Source: Methylophilaceae bacterium
GTDB taxonomy: Bacteria; Pseudomonadota; Gammaproteobacteria; Burkholderiales; Methylophilaceae
Assembly (NCBI GenBank): GCA_947379975.1
Contig: CANCPF010000055.1
Span: forward strand, 1-7,252
Length of the DNA: 7,252 nt
Direction: 5' to 3'
Positions within the stretch are counted from its first letter, which is position 1; every line of letters starts with the position of its first letter. Shown here piece by piece: positions 1 to 5,696 of the stretch. A program made the translations under genes and the position numbers. The notes under the pieces were generated by a model, which made no database searches, was not told the origin of the DNA, and saw only the letters and a list, made by a program, of their open reading frames with translations.

Positions 1-92
1 GCAAGCGCCATTTGTGGCATTGCATAAGCCGCAAGAATTGCGACTAAAATTAACTTCGGCTTTAAAGTATTTGCTTGTAATGTTTTTGGCAT
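1..92 (-). CDS. N-terminus of an exported protein (partial, runs off left edge)
   Basis: The visible 30 codons start at ATG (complement of 90-92) and read MPKTLQANTLKPKLILVAIL followed by AAYAMPQMAL. This looks like a Sec signal peptide: a basic n-region with three lysines, a hydrophobic core (LILVAILAAYA), and small residues approaching a likely cleavage site just past the edge. A Shine-Dalgarno-like AGGA (complement of 99-102) lies 6 nt before the ATG, which supports this start. The mature protein is not visible, so the function is unknown. The long n-region resembles those of outer-membrane receptors such as TonB-dependent receptors, but that is only a guess. The gene has its own upstream region with a candidate promoter and operator-like repeats, so it is probably regulated separately from ybbAP, which is transcribed in the same direction upstream of it. 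Confidence 0.6.
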   Translation of the reverse strand, partial: MPKTLQANTLKPKLILVAILAAYAMPQMAL

Positions 93-137
93 GTCGTTTC
101 CTAAGTTATTATTCTAAACATCACAATTAATTAGCAA

Positions 138-156
138 TAAGTATTCCAAATACTTA
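138..156. repeat. Short hairpin in AT-rich leader, next to a 14-bp palindrome
   Basis: TAAGTATT and AATACTTA form a perfect 8-bp inverted repeat around the 3-nt loop CCA. It runs directly into a second perfect palindrome, TAAATTTAAATTTA, at 155-168. Both lie between the candidate promoter at 215-244 and the start codon at 92-90, so they would fall in the 5' leader of the leftmost gene if that promoter is real. The arms are almost all A/T, so the stem is weak. No known riboswitch was recognised. It could affect mRNA folding or bind a protein, or simply reflect base composition. Confidence 0.4.
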
Positions 157-214
157 AATTTAAATTTATATAATATAATCAATGGGTAATATGATTTAAT
201 AATTTTCAGCTAAG

Positions 215-244
215 ATTTTACACCGCAATATTGGTTGTATACAA
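215..244 (-). promoter_or_regulatory. Candidate sigma-70 promoter of the leftmost gene
   Basis: On the minus strand a -35-like TTGTAT (complement of 239-244) is followed after 18 bp by a -10-like TAAAAT (complement of 215-220). The matches to consensus are 4/6 and 5/6. Transcription would start near position 208, giving a leader of about 115 nt before the ATG at 92. The -35 box sits inside the first copy of the GTATAC palindrome, the arrangement expected for a repressor blocking RNA polymerase. Other AT-rich -10-like stretches exist around 160-180, so the assignment is tentative. Confidence 0.35.
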
Positions 245-271
245 CCACCAATTGGCTGTATACAACCACCA
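230..271. repeat. Two tandem 21-bp palindromic repeats, operator-like
   Basis: Positions 230-250 and 251-271 are head-to-tail copies of attggYtgtatacaacca plus cca, differing at one base (t235 versus c256). Copy 1 contains the perfect 14-bp palindrome GGTTGTATACAACC (233-246); copy 2 has one arm altered. CCAATTGG (248-255), itself a palindrome, spans the junction. A 21-bp period is about two helical turns, so both centres face the same side of the DNA, as in paired operators for cooperative dimers. A symmetric TTGTATACAA core resembles operators of the FadR/UxuR branch of GntR regulators (established family knowledge; the match is by eye). As RNA, the two copies could also pair over 12 bp around a 13-nt loop just beyond the ybbP stop. 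No regulator gene is in the window. Confidence 0.6.
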
Positions 272-277
272 TGAGCA

Positions 278-2785
278 TTAAATACTGTTCAGAAGCTGTC
301 TTGCCGGAATATTTAAAAATCCGCGTAATCCCAACCAAGCGGCTAATGGAATAAGCGCTGTGGCCGCAAGCATGGTGCTAATAGCAAGCGTAATATTGAA
401 TTGAAATGGGATATTTAAAATAGTCGCGCTCAAGTAATAAGCCAACAAGTTAGCGGCAATAACCGCCACGCATGCTGCAATAAAACCGATGCAGGCAAAC
501 TCTGCCACATAAGCAATCGCAACTTGGCGTCTTGAAGCGCCAAATACTCGCATAAGCGTAGCCTCGGCAATACGCTCTTCTCGCGTTGCAACCAATGCGG
601 CGTATAACACTGCCACACCCGCAATCAAACTAAAAGCGAAAACATATTCAATGGTGCTACTCATCTTTTGCATAATACCGCGCACTTGCTGCATCAACGC
701 GGCAACGTCTATCACGGTCAAGTTTGGATATTCTCGGACCAATTGATTCAATAGCGCATCGGCTCCTATAGGCAGATGAAAGCTACTGATGTAATTAGTG
801 GCGTATTGATCCAACACTCCAGGTGGCGTTACTGCAAAAAAATTGGCCCGCATGGTGTCCCAATCGACTTTTCTTAAGCTAGTCACGGTGAGCGTTAATG
901 GACTGCCCGCAACATCAAACAAAAGCTTATCGCCTAGTTGAATACCTAGCGTTTTAGCTAAATCTTGCTCTAGTGAAAGAGATGGTTGACCATACTCTTG
1001 TTCTGTCCACCAATGGCCAGAAACTAGCTTATTGTCACTTTGCATCTTTGCCGCCCAAGACAAGTTAAATTCACGTTCGGCAAGGCGTTTTGCACGCTCA
1101 TTTGACCATTGCGTTTGGGCGATATTTTCACCGTTTTTACTGATTAAGCGACCACGTACCATAGGAAATATCGTTGCATGGTCAATCTTCTGCTGCGCAA
1201 AAAATTGCTTAAGCCCATTAATTTGTGCAGGCTGTATATTAATCACGAAACGATTTGGTGCATCTAAGGGTAATGAAGCCTGCCAGTTACGAATTAAATC
1301 ACCACGAATTAAGGCCAGCAATATCAGCACCATTAAGCCCATGCTAAAACCAATCATTTGCACGGTAGATAAGGCAAACCTGCGCTTTAGCCCAAGTACA
1401 CCAAGCTTTACATCATTAATCGATTGGTTTTTTGTAGATAAATTAAATAGCCGGCTTGCTAAATTTACCAGCACATATGAAAAAACAATAATGGCTATGC
1501 ACAGTAATAACAAAGCCAAAATAGTAGAAAACGCCAGTTTTACATCACGCGCTTGCCAAAAAACCATACCGCACATCACCAATGCCGCAGGCAAAAATTT
1601 AGCTTGGTTAGCACTGGTTTGCTTAAGCGTTTCACGACGCAGAATATTCATGGCGGTTAAATTTCGCATTTGCCAAACGTGCGGCAACACCACGGCGAAC
1701 ATTATGCTGATGCTGGCAATAATACCAACAAAAATTGGTGCGGCAGAAACTGGTGGTAAAACCTCCAAAAATAGACTGCCAGCCAATTGCGCCAAACCAA
1801 ATTGGCCGATCAAACCTAATGCAACACCAAACAAGGCACTAAAAAATGCAATCAGCAGTGTTTGTATCGCTAGCACTTGAAGCACAGTGTTTTTAGAAGC
1901 GCCAAAACAACGCATCAAGGCGACCGTATCCAGGCTTTGTTTGATGTAAGGTAAACTAGAAAGCAGCATTGCCACCATAGCTAAAATAACGCTCACCATG
2001 GCTGATAAACCTAAAAATTGCTGCGCCTTGTCTAATGCCAGTTTAATTTCAGGGCGTGCATTGCGCACGTCCTCTATTTTTTCACCCGGGCCTAATTGCG
2101 GCTTAGTCTGTGCAAAATATCGGCTTATTTTTTGCGGTTCTGCCGCCAGTAAAAGTTGATATTTAACACGGCTACCAATTTGAATAAGCTTGGTGGCAGG
2201 TAAATCAGCGGCATTAATCATTAAGCGTGGCGCAAAGCTAAACATATCACCACCACGAGAAGGTTCATGTAGCAAAATTGCACTAATACGTAATTTTCGC
2301 TCGCCCACTTCAAGCACATCACCAATTTTTAGATTTAATAATGTGGCCAGTCTTGGCTCCAGCCAAGCTTCACCAAGCTTAGGCGCAGACTTAATAACTC
2401 GGCCAGTTTCATTAATCGTTTGACCTATAGTCAGATCACCTCGTAGTGGAAAACCTAGCCCTACCGCTTTAATTTCAGCCAACTGACTAGTTTCACCAAA
2501 GACTACCATGCTGACAAATTCATAGGTTTTGACAACGTCAATGCCCAGTAAAATAGCACTTTTTTCAAATTTTTCGTCGATTACATGATCCGATAGCAAA
2601 GCAATATCGCCACCCAGCAATAAGCCACCTTGCTGATTAAGCGCGGTTTCTACACGTTGGGTAAAAAAGCCAACAGCGGTAATTGCACTAACGGCCAATA
2701 CTAGGGCAAACACTAATACGCGCAAAGCGCCTGCGCGCCACAGGCTTAAAGTTTGCGTCCAGGCTAATCTAAAGGATATGCTCAT
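278..2785 (-). CDS. ybbP: FtsX-family ABC transporter permease YbbP
   Basis: This 835-residue inner-membrane protein is the permease of the YbbA-YbbP transporter and resembles the E. coli YbbP family (about 800 residues). Hydrophobic segments are visible at roughly 22-42, 258-281, 305-333, 348-369, 398-412, 418-444, 474-494, 712-735, 755-785 and 800-822, i.e. about ten membrane spans. Large soluble, presumably periplasmic, domains lie at about 43-255 and 500-710. The two FtsX halves carry matching coupling motifs, MRCFGAS (291-297) and MRVFGAS (745-751). The family-typical WDTMRANFF...PPGVLD stretch is at 642-659. The ATG overlaps the ybbA stop as ATGA, and no clear ribosome site precedes it, so translation is probably coupled to ybbA. 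FtsX-like permeases of this type usually act as mechanotransducers or lipid/lipoprotein extractors rather than classical importers. The exact substrate is unknown. Confidence 0.93.
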   Translation of the reverse strand: MSISFRLAWTQTLSLWRAGALRVLVFALVLAVSAITAVGFFTQRVETALNQQGGLLLGGDIALLSDHVIDEKFEKSAILLGIDVVKTYEFVSMVVFGETSQLAEIKAVGLGFPLRGDLTIGQTINETGRVIKSAPKLGEAWLEPRLATLLNLKIGDVLEVGERKLRISAILLHEPSRGGDMFSFAPRLMINAADLPATKLIQIGSRVKYQLLLAAEPQKISRYFAQTKPQLGPGEKIEDVRNARPEIKLALDKAQQFLGLSAMVSVILAMVAMLLSSLPYIKQSLDTVALMRCFGASKNTVLQVLAIQTLLIAFFSALFGVALGLIGQFGLAQLAGSLFLEVLPPVSAAPIFVGIIASISIMFAVVLPHVWQMRNLTAMNILRRETLKQTSANQAKFLPAALVMCGMVFWQARDVKLAFSTILALLLLCIAIIVFSYVLVNLASRLFNLSTKNQSINDVKLGVLGLKRRFALSTVQMIGFSMGLMVLILLALIRGDLIRNWQASLPLDAPNRFVINIQPAQINGLKQFFAQQKIDHATIFPMVRGRLISKNGENIAQTQWSNERAKRLAEREFNLSWAAKMQSDNKLVSGHWWTEQEYGQPSLSLEQDLAKTLGIQLGDKLLFDVAGSPLTLTVTSLRKVDWDTMRANFFAVTPPGVLDQYATNYISSFHLPIGADALLNQLVREYPNLTVIDVAALMQQVRGIMQKMSSTIEYVFAFSLIAGVAVLYAALVATREERIAEATLMRVFGASRRQVAIAYVAEFACIGFIAACVAVIAANLLAYYLSATILNIPFQFNITLAISTMLAATALIPLAAWLGLRGFLNIPARQLLNSI

Positions 2786-3525
2786 GACTGAGTCAATGCT
2801 GCTGATTCAGTCACTTTAGTGAGCTCAGTTAATATGCCATTTTCCAACTTTAACTGGCGCTGGCAACGATGTGCTAAATGAATATCATGCGTGACTAACA
2901 CTAGCGTGGTACCCGCCTGCGCATTCATCTCAAATAGCAAATCAACAATCATTTGGCCAGTGCTATTATCCAAATTACCAGTAGGTTCATCGGCAAATAA
3001 AATGGCCGGTTGCGTTGCAAAGGCGCGAGCAATGGCGACGCGTTGCTGCTCACCGCCAGAAAGTTGTTTAGGATAATGTTGTACTCGCGCACTCAAACCA
3101 ACTTTATTTAACGCTTCTAAACTCAAGGCTTTAGCGTTGGGCTGATTCTTTAATTGTAGCGGCAACATTACATTCTCCAGCGCAGTCAGCGATGGCAACA
3201 ACTGAAAAGATTGAAATACAAAACCCATTGTTGCCGCACGCACCGCCGCCCTACCATCTTCATCTAGGCTACTAAACGGGCTATTATTAATTTGAATGCT
3301 ACCACTAGTTGGTATATCTAAGCCCGCCAGAAGACTCAATAGCGTGGATTTTCCTGAGCCTGAACTGCCAATAATGGCCACCTGTTCGCCGGCAGTAATG
3401 CTTAAATTTAATCCTGCCAATATGCGAATTTGGTTATCATGGCTAGTGAAATTGTATTTAATGTCTTTTGCATTAATAACTGGTGCATGAATGACTGGCG
3501 CTTGAATAACTGGAGGTTGTTGCAT
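2782..3525 (-). CDS. ybbA: ABC transporter ATP-binding protein YbbA
   Basis: This 247-residue cytoplasmic ATPase powers YbbP and belongs to the LolD/MacB/YbbA group. It is complete: Walker A GSSGSGKST (53-61), Q-loop Gln105 in FVFQSFQLLPSLTALENV, signature LSGGEQQRVAIARA (155-168), Walker B ILFADE (175-180), D-loop NLD (184-186) and H-loop His213. The ATG at 3525-3523 was chosen. A TTG one codon upstream (3528-3526) is in frame but would share a base with the tesA start. No good ribosome site precedes either codon, and no other ATG, GTG or TTG codon lies before the conserved domain. Compared with E. coli YbbA the N-terminus carries about a dozen extra residues made of a three-fold VI-x-AP repeat. 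The gene overlaps ybbP by 4 bp and diverges from tesA with 2 bp between start codons, so its promoter must lie within tesA. Confidence 0.95.
   Translation of the reverse strand: MQQPPVIQAPVIHAPVINAKDIKYNFTSHDNQIRILAGLNLSITAGEQVAIIGSSGSGKSTLLSLLAGLDIPTSGSIQINNSPFSSLDEDGRAAVRAATMGFVFQSFQLLPSLTALENVMLPLQLKNQPNAKALSLEALNKVGLSARVQHYPKQLSGGEQQRVAIARAFATQPAILFADEPTGNLDNSTGQMIVDLLFEMNAQAGTTLVLVTHDIHLAHRCQRQLKLENGILTELTKVTESAALTQS
3469..3513 (-). repeat. Three tandem 15-bp units inside the start of ybbA
   Basis: On the coding strand, codons 5-19 of ybbA form three 5-codon units, CCA GTT ATT CAA GCG, CCA GTC ATT CAT GCA and CCA GTT ATT AAT GCA, encoding PVIQA-PVIHA-PVINA. The units differ mainly in the fourth codon. 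They sit before the conserved ABC fold, so the added residues are probably tolerated rather than essential. On the other strand the same DNA lies 15-59 bp upstream of the tesA start codon and would carry tesA promoter or leader elements. In-frame expansion by slippage or unequal recombination is the likely origin (inference). Confidence 0.75.
3512..3516 (+). promoter_or_regulatory. tesA ribosome binding site inside ybbA codons
   Basis: GGAGG at 3512-3516 is a near-perfect Shine-Dalgarno sequence 11 nt before the ATG at 3528. It supports that ATG as the tesA start. The bases are simultaneously the complement of ybbA codons 4-5 (CCT CCA), so both genes constrain this sequence. Confidence 0.75.
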
Positions 3526-3527
3526 CA

Positions 3528-4175
3528 ATGTATTTTCGCTTTTTATTAAGGTTTAAATGCCTATCACTTAGGCTATTAGGTTTCTATTTCGTTGCATTTT
3601 GTTTGCCTGCCATGGCAGATAATCCTAAAATCCTCATTTATGGCGATAGCTTATCGGCCGTATATGGCGTATCACGACAACAAGGCTGGCCAACATTATT
3701 GCAAAACAAGCTTAACGTCAAAAATAATCATTACCAAGTTGTTAACGCCAGTATAAGCGGCGAAACCAGCAGCGGCGGCTTAAGTCGGTTACCCGCAACA
3801 CTTGCGAAATTTAAGCCCAATATTGTTATTTTAGCTTTAGGTGCAAATGATGGCCTACGTGGTTTACCTATTCAAGAAATGACGCATAACCTAAACAGCA
3901 TGATCAGCCTAAGTGAAAAATCAAATGCCAAAGTACTACTATTGGGAATGAAAATACCACCGAATTACGGCACAAAATATTCGACAAAATTTAGCCAAAC
4001 TTTTAGTGATTTAAGCCAACAACACAAAATCAACTTAGTGCCTTTTATGCTGCAAAATGTTGCAACAATACCAAATTTGAATCAGGACGACGGCATCCAC
4101 CCAAACGCGCTAGCGCAACCGCTGATACTAGACAATATCTGGCCAGAATTGCACGGCATATTGGAACAGAATTAG
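3528..4175 (+). CDS. tesA: Periplasmic GDSL lysophospholipase/thioesterase/arylesterase TesA
   Basis: This 215-residue SGNH-hydrolase hydrolyses acyl-CoA thioesters, lysophospholipids and aryl esters in the family's characterised members, and acts in the periplasm. Residues 1-30 form a signal peptide: basic n-region, hydrophobic core (LLGFYFVAF), then cleavage after Ala30 at AMA|DNP. The cysteine at 25 is not in a lipobox. All four SGNH blocks are present: GDSLS (39-43, nucleophile Ser41), SGET (77-80, oxyanion Gly78), GAND (105-108, Asn107) and DDGIHPN (187-193, Asp188 and His191). The mature length of about 185 residues matches E. coli TesA. The start is fixed by GGAGG at 3512-3516. Divergent pairing with ybbA-ybbP is the same as in E. 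coli and suggests the transporter delivers or extracts TesA's hydrophobic substrate. The gene ends 29 bp from the convergent tilS stop. Confidence 0.95.
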   Translation: MYFRFLLRFKCLSLRLLGFYFVAFCLPAMADNPKILIYGDSLSAVYGVSRQQGWPTLLQNKLNVKNNHYQVVNASISGETSSGGLSRLPATLAKFKPNIVILALGANDGLRGLPIQEMTHNLNSMISLSEKSNAKVLLLGMKIPPNYGTKYSTKFSQTFSDLSQQHKINLVPFMLQNVATIPNLNQDDGIHPNALAQPLILDNIWPELHGILEQN

Positions 4176-4204
4176 CATAAATTATTTAGCTGCTGTTTGA
4201 AGAT

Positions 4205-5650
4205 TTAAACTGACAAATCTTGCCAAGTAATTTCCAAGCCTAATTCATGTTCAGTGGCTTGCAGTTCATTTGCCATGCCAATATATGGCACGAAAGCTAA
4301 GGTATCATGCCAGTAAATTAGTGGTAAATAATCACGTTGCCAAGGCGGAATATTCGCTTCTTGCAATAGGTGTTTCAGCGTTCTGGTCGGTCTTAAGACA
4401 TTTGGTTTAAACCGTTCGCCACCAGCGCGATTGGTAATTCTTAGCTTAGTCATACCAAACTTAAGTGCTAAGCCAGCACCCATCACTTGTTTAAAATGCA
4501 ATTTACCGCCGTTTGGCAAGTTTAACTCTGCTTCGCCAGTCCAGAGCAAATCAAAAACTGGTGTGCTTTGTTCTGCTAACAAATAAGCACGATGCTGAAA
4601 TCTTTTTAAAGTTAAATGCTGCGTTTGACTGCTTAGGTTTATTTGACCGATATGGTTTAATTGAATATTAATATTGGCATCGGCTTTTGCATTAAGTAGC
4701 TGATTGATTATTTCACTTAAATGTTCTGAACTCGGCATCGCCAGTTGATTTTTTGCAAACCACCAGCGCAGTACATTCTTTGCACGTACTTGCGCTAATT
4801 GAGCCAAGCCATTCAGGCATAAACTGTTATTTAACAATAAAGTCGTGGCATCAAGTTCGGCCAAGGCATCTAACAACTCGTTCGCTTCTGCGAGGTGAAA
4901 TGCGCTTCTGGCTAACACAGACTTAATGGCAGGATAACGCGTTTCCAATATTGGCATTATGTTATGCCGCAAAAAATTACGTTCATAATGGGTGTCAGCA
5001 TTACTTTCATCATCGCACCATTTTAGCTGATGGCGTTCTGCGTAATCTTGCAATGTTTGGCGACTAACTTCAAGCAATGGTCGTAGTAGTCGCCTAGACG
5101 GATCCACTGCAGCCATGCTGGCCAAACCCTTAACACCAGCGCCTCTGAATAATTGCAATAAAAGCGTTTCAGCTTGGTCGTCTTGATGGTGAGCGGTGAC
5201 AATGAAATCGGCCTGATTTGGGACGGATAGCTCAGGTAAAACGTTATTAAATAGCGCTTCATAGCGTAGTTGCCGAGCGGCAGCCTCTATACCCAATTTT
5301 GGGCTTGCCTCAATATCAACCTTAATAATCTGTAAAGGTATATTCAGCAATACACACTGTTCTGTACAAAACGTAGCCCAGGCATCGGCATTGACACTTA
5401 AACCATGATGCACATGCATGGCATGCAAATGGAATGGAACGATCTGCTGAGCAACAGCTAGCAAATGTAGCAATACACAAGAATCTAAACCGCCACTTAA
5501 GCCTAATAACACATGTTGATTAGGCCTTAATTGCTGAGCTAAAAAGGTACTGACTTGAGATAGCAATGGATCTTGTAAATTGGCAGAAATAGCTAATTGA
5601 GCTGAGCCTAGCTTTCTTTTTTTAGCTTTAATGTCCGGCTCCTTATTCAA
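4205..5650 (-). CDS. tilS: tRNA(Ile)-lysidine synthetase TilS
   Basis: This 481-residue cytoplasmic enzyme uses ATP to join lysine to C34 of tRNA-Ile(CAU), switching the tRNA from methionine to isoleucine identity and AUG to AUA decoding; it is essential in most bacteria. The PP-loop SGGLDS is at 52-57, followed by HVHHGL (79-84), the family TAHHQDDQAET motif (152-162), WCDDESN (211-217) and RNFLRHNI (224-231). The C-terminal domains include RAGGERF (408-414), TLKHLLQE (424-431) and IPPWQRD (434-440), so this is the long E. coli-type TilS, complete to its TAA. The translation start is uncertain: no ATG precedes the PP-loop. The TTG at 5650 has AGGG 7 nt upstream, and an in-frame TAG lies 4 codons before it. 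It gives a basic tail (KAKKRK) ahead of the fold. It follows accA by 46 bp and is probably cotranscribed with it. Confidence 0.93.
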   Translation of the reverse strand: MNKEPDIKAKKRKLGSAQLAISANLQDPLLSQVSTFLAQQLRPNQHVLLGLSGGLDSCVLLHLLAVAQQIVPFHLHAMHVHHGLSVNADAWATFCTEQCVLLNIPLQIIKVDIEASPKLGIEAAARQLRYEALFNNVLPELSVPNQADFIVTAHHQDDQAETLLLQLFRGAGVKGLASMAAVDPSRRLLRPLLEVSRQTLQDYAERHQLKWCDDESNADTHYERNFLRHNIMPILETRYPAIKSVLARSAFHLAEANELLDALAELDATTLLLNNSLCLNGLAQLAQVRAKNVLRWWFAKNQLAMPSSEHLSEIINQLLNAKADANINIQLNHIGQINLSSQTQHLTLKRFQHRAYLLAEQSTPVFDLLWTGEAELNLPNGGKLHFKQVMGAGLALKFGMTKLRITNRAGGERFKPNVLRPTRTLKHLLQEANIPPWQRDYLPLIYWHDTLAFVPYIGMANELQATEHELGLEITWQDLSV

Positions 5651-5661
5651 CGTATTACCCT
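5639..5661 (-). promoter_or_regulatory. Competing ribosome sites at the tilS start
   Basis: Two Shine-Dalgarno candidates occur around the assigned TTG. AGGG (complement of 5658-5661) is 7 nt upstream of TTG 5650-5648. The stronger AAGGAG (complement of 5639-5644) lies inside codons 3-4 and is 6 nt before ATT (5632-5630), a rare but documented start codon elsewhere in bacteria. The next normal start codon, TTG at 5566-5564, has no ribosome site. The TTG at 5650 is kept as the most conventional choice. Confidence 0.4.
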
Positions 5662-5696
5662 GCTAGCCAGACAATTCAGACTAAAAATTTAACCAC

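Noticed and set aside
271..354. A 27-codon plus-strand frame starting with ATG right after the palindromic repeats (MSIKYCSEAV...)
   Set aside because: It is antisense to the ybbP 3' end, has no purine-rich ribosome site (CCACC precedes it), and nothing indicates a real peptide.
1032..1880. A 282-codon plus-strand open frame opposite ybbP
   Set aside because: It lies wholly antisense to the well-supported ybbP frame, shows no recognisable domain, is rich in Lys, Ser and Cys as antisense shadows often are, and has no credible ribosome site.
3526..3528. TTG start for ybbA one codon upstream of the ATG
   Set aside because: It would share a base with the tesA ATG and adds only one residue; the adjacent ATG is the simpler start.
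3600..3604. Lipobox cysteine in the TesA signal peptide (Cys25)
   Set aside because: The context VAFC lacks the L-[AST]-[GA]-C pattern and a standard AMA|D signal-peptidase I site follows, so TesA is likely soluble.
4176..4204. A possible bidirectional terminator between the convergent tesA and tilS ends
   Set aside because: AGC-TAAATTATTTA-GCT type pairing exists but is A/T-rich, needs a bulge and leaves too small a loop, with no T-run. The 29 bp hold no convincing terminator.
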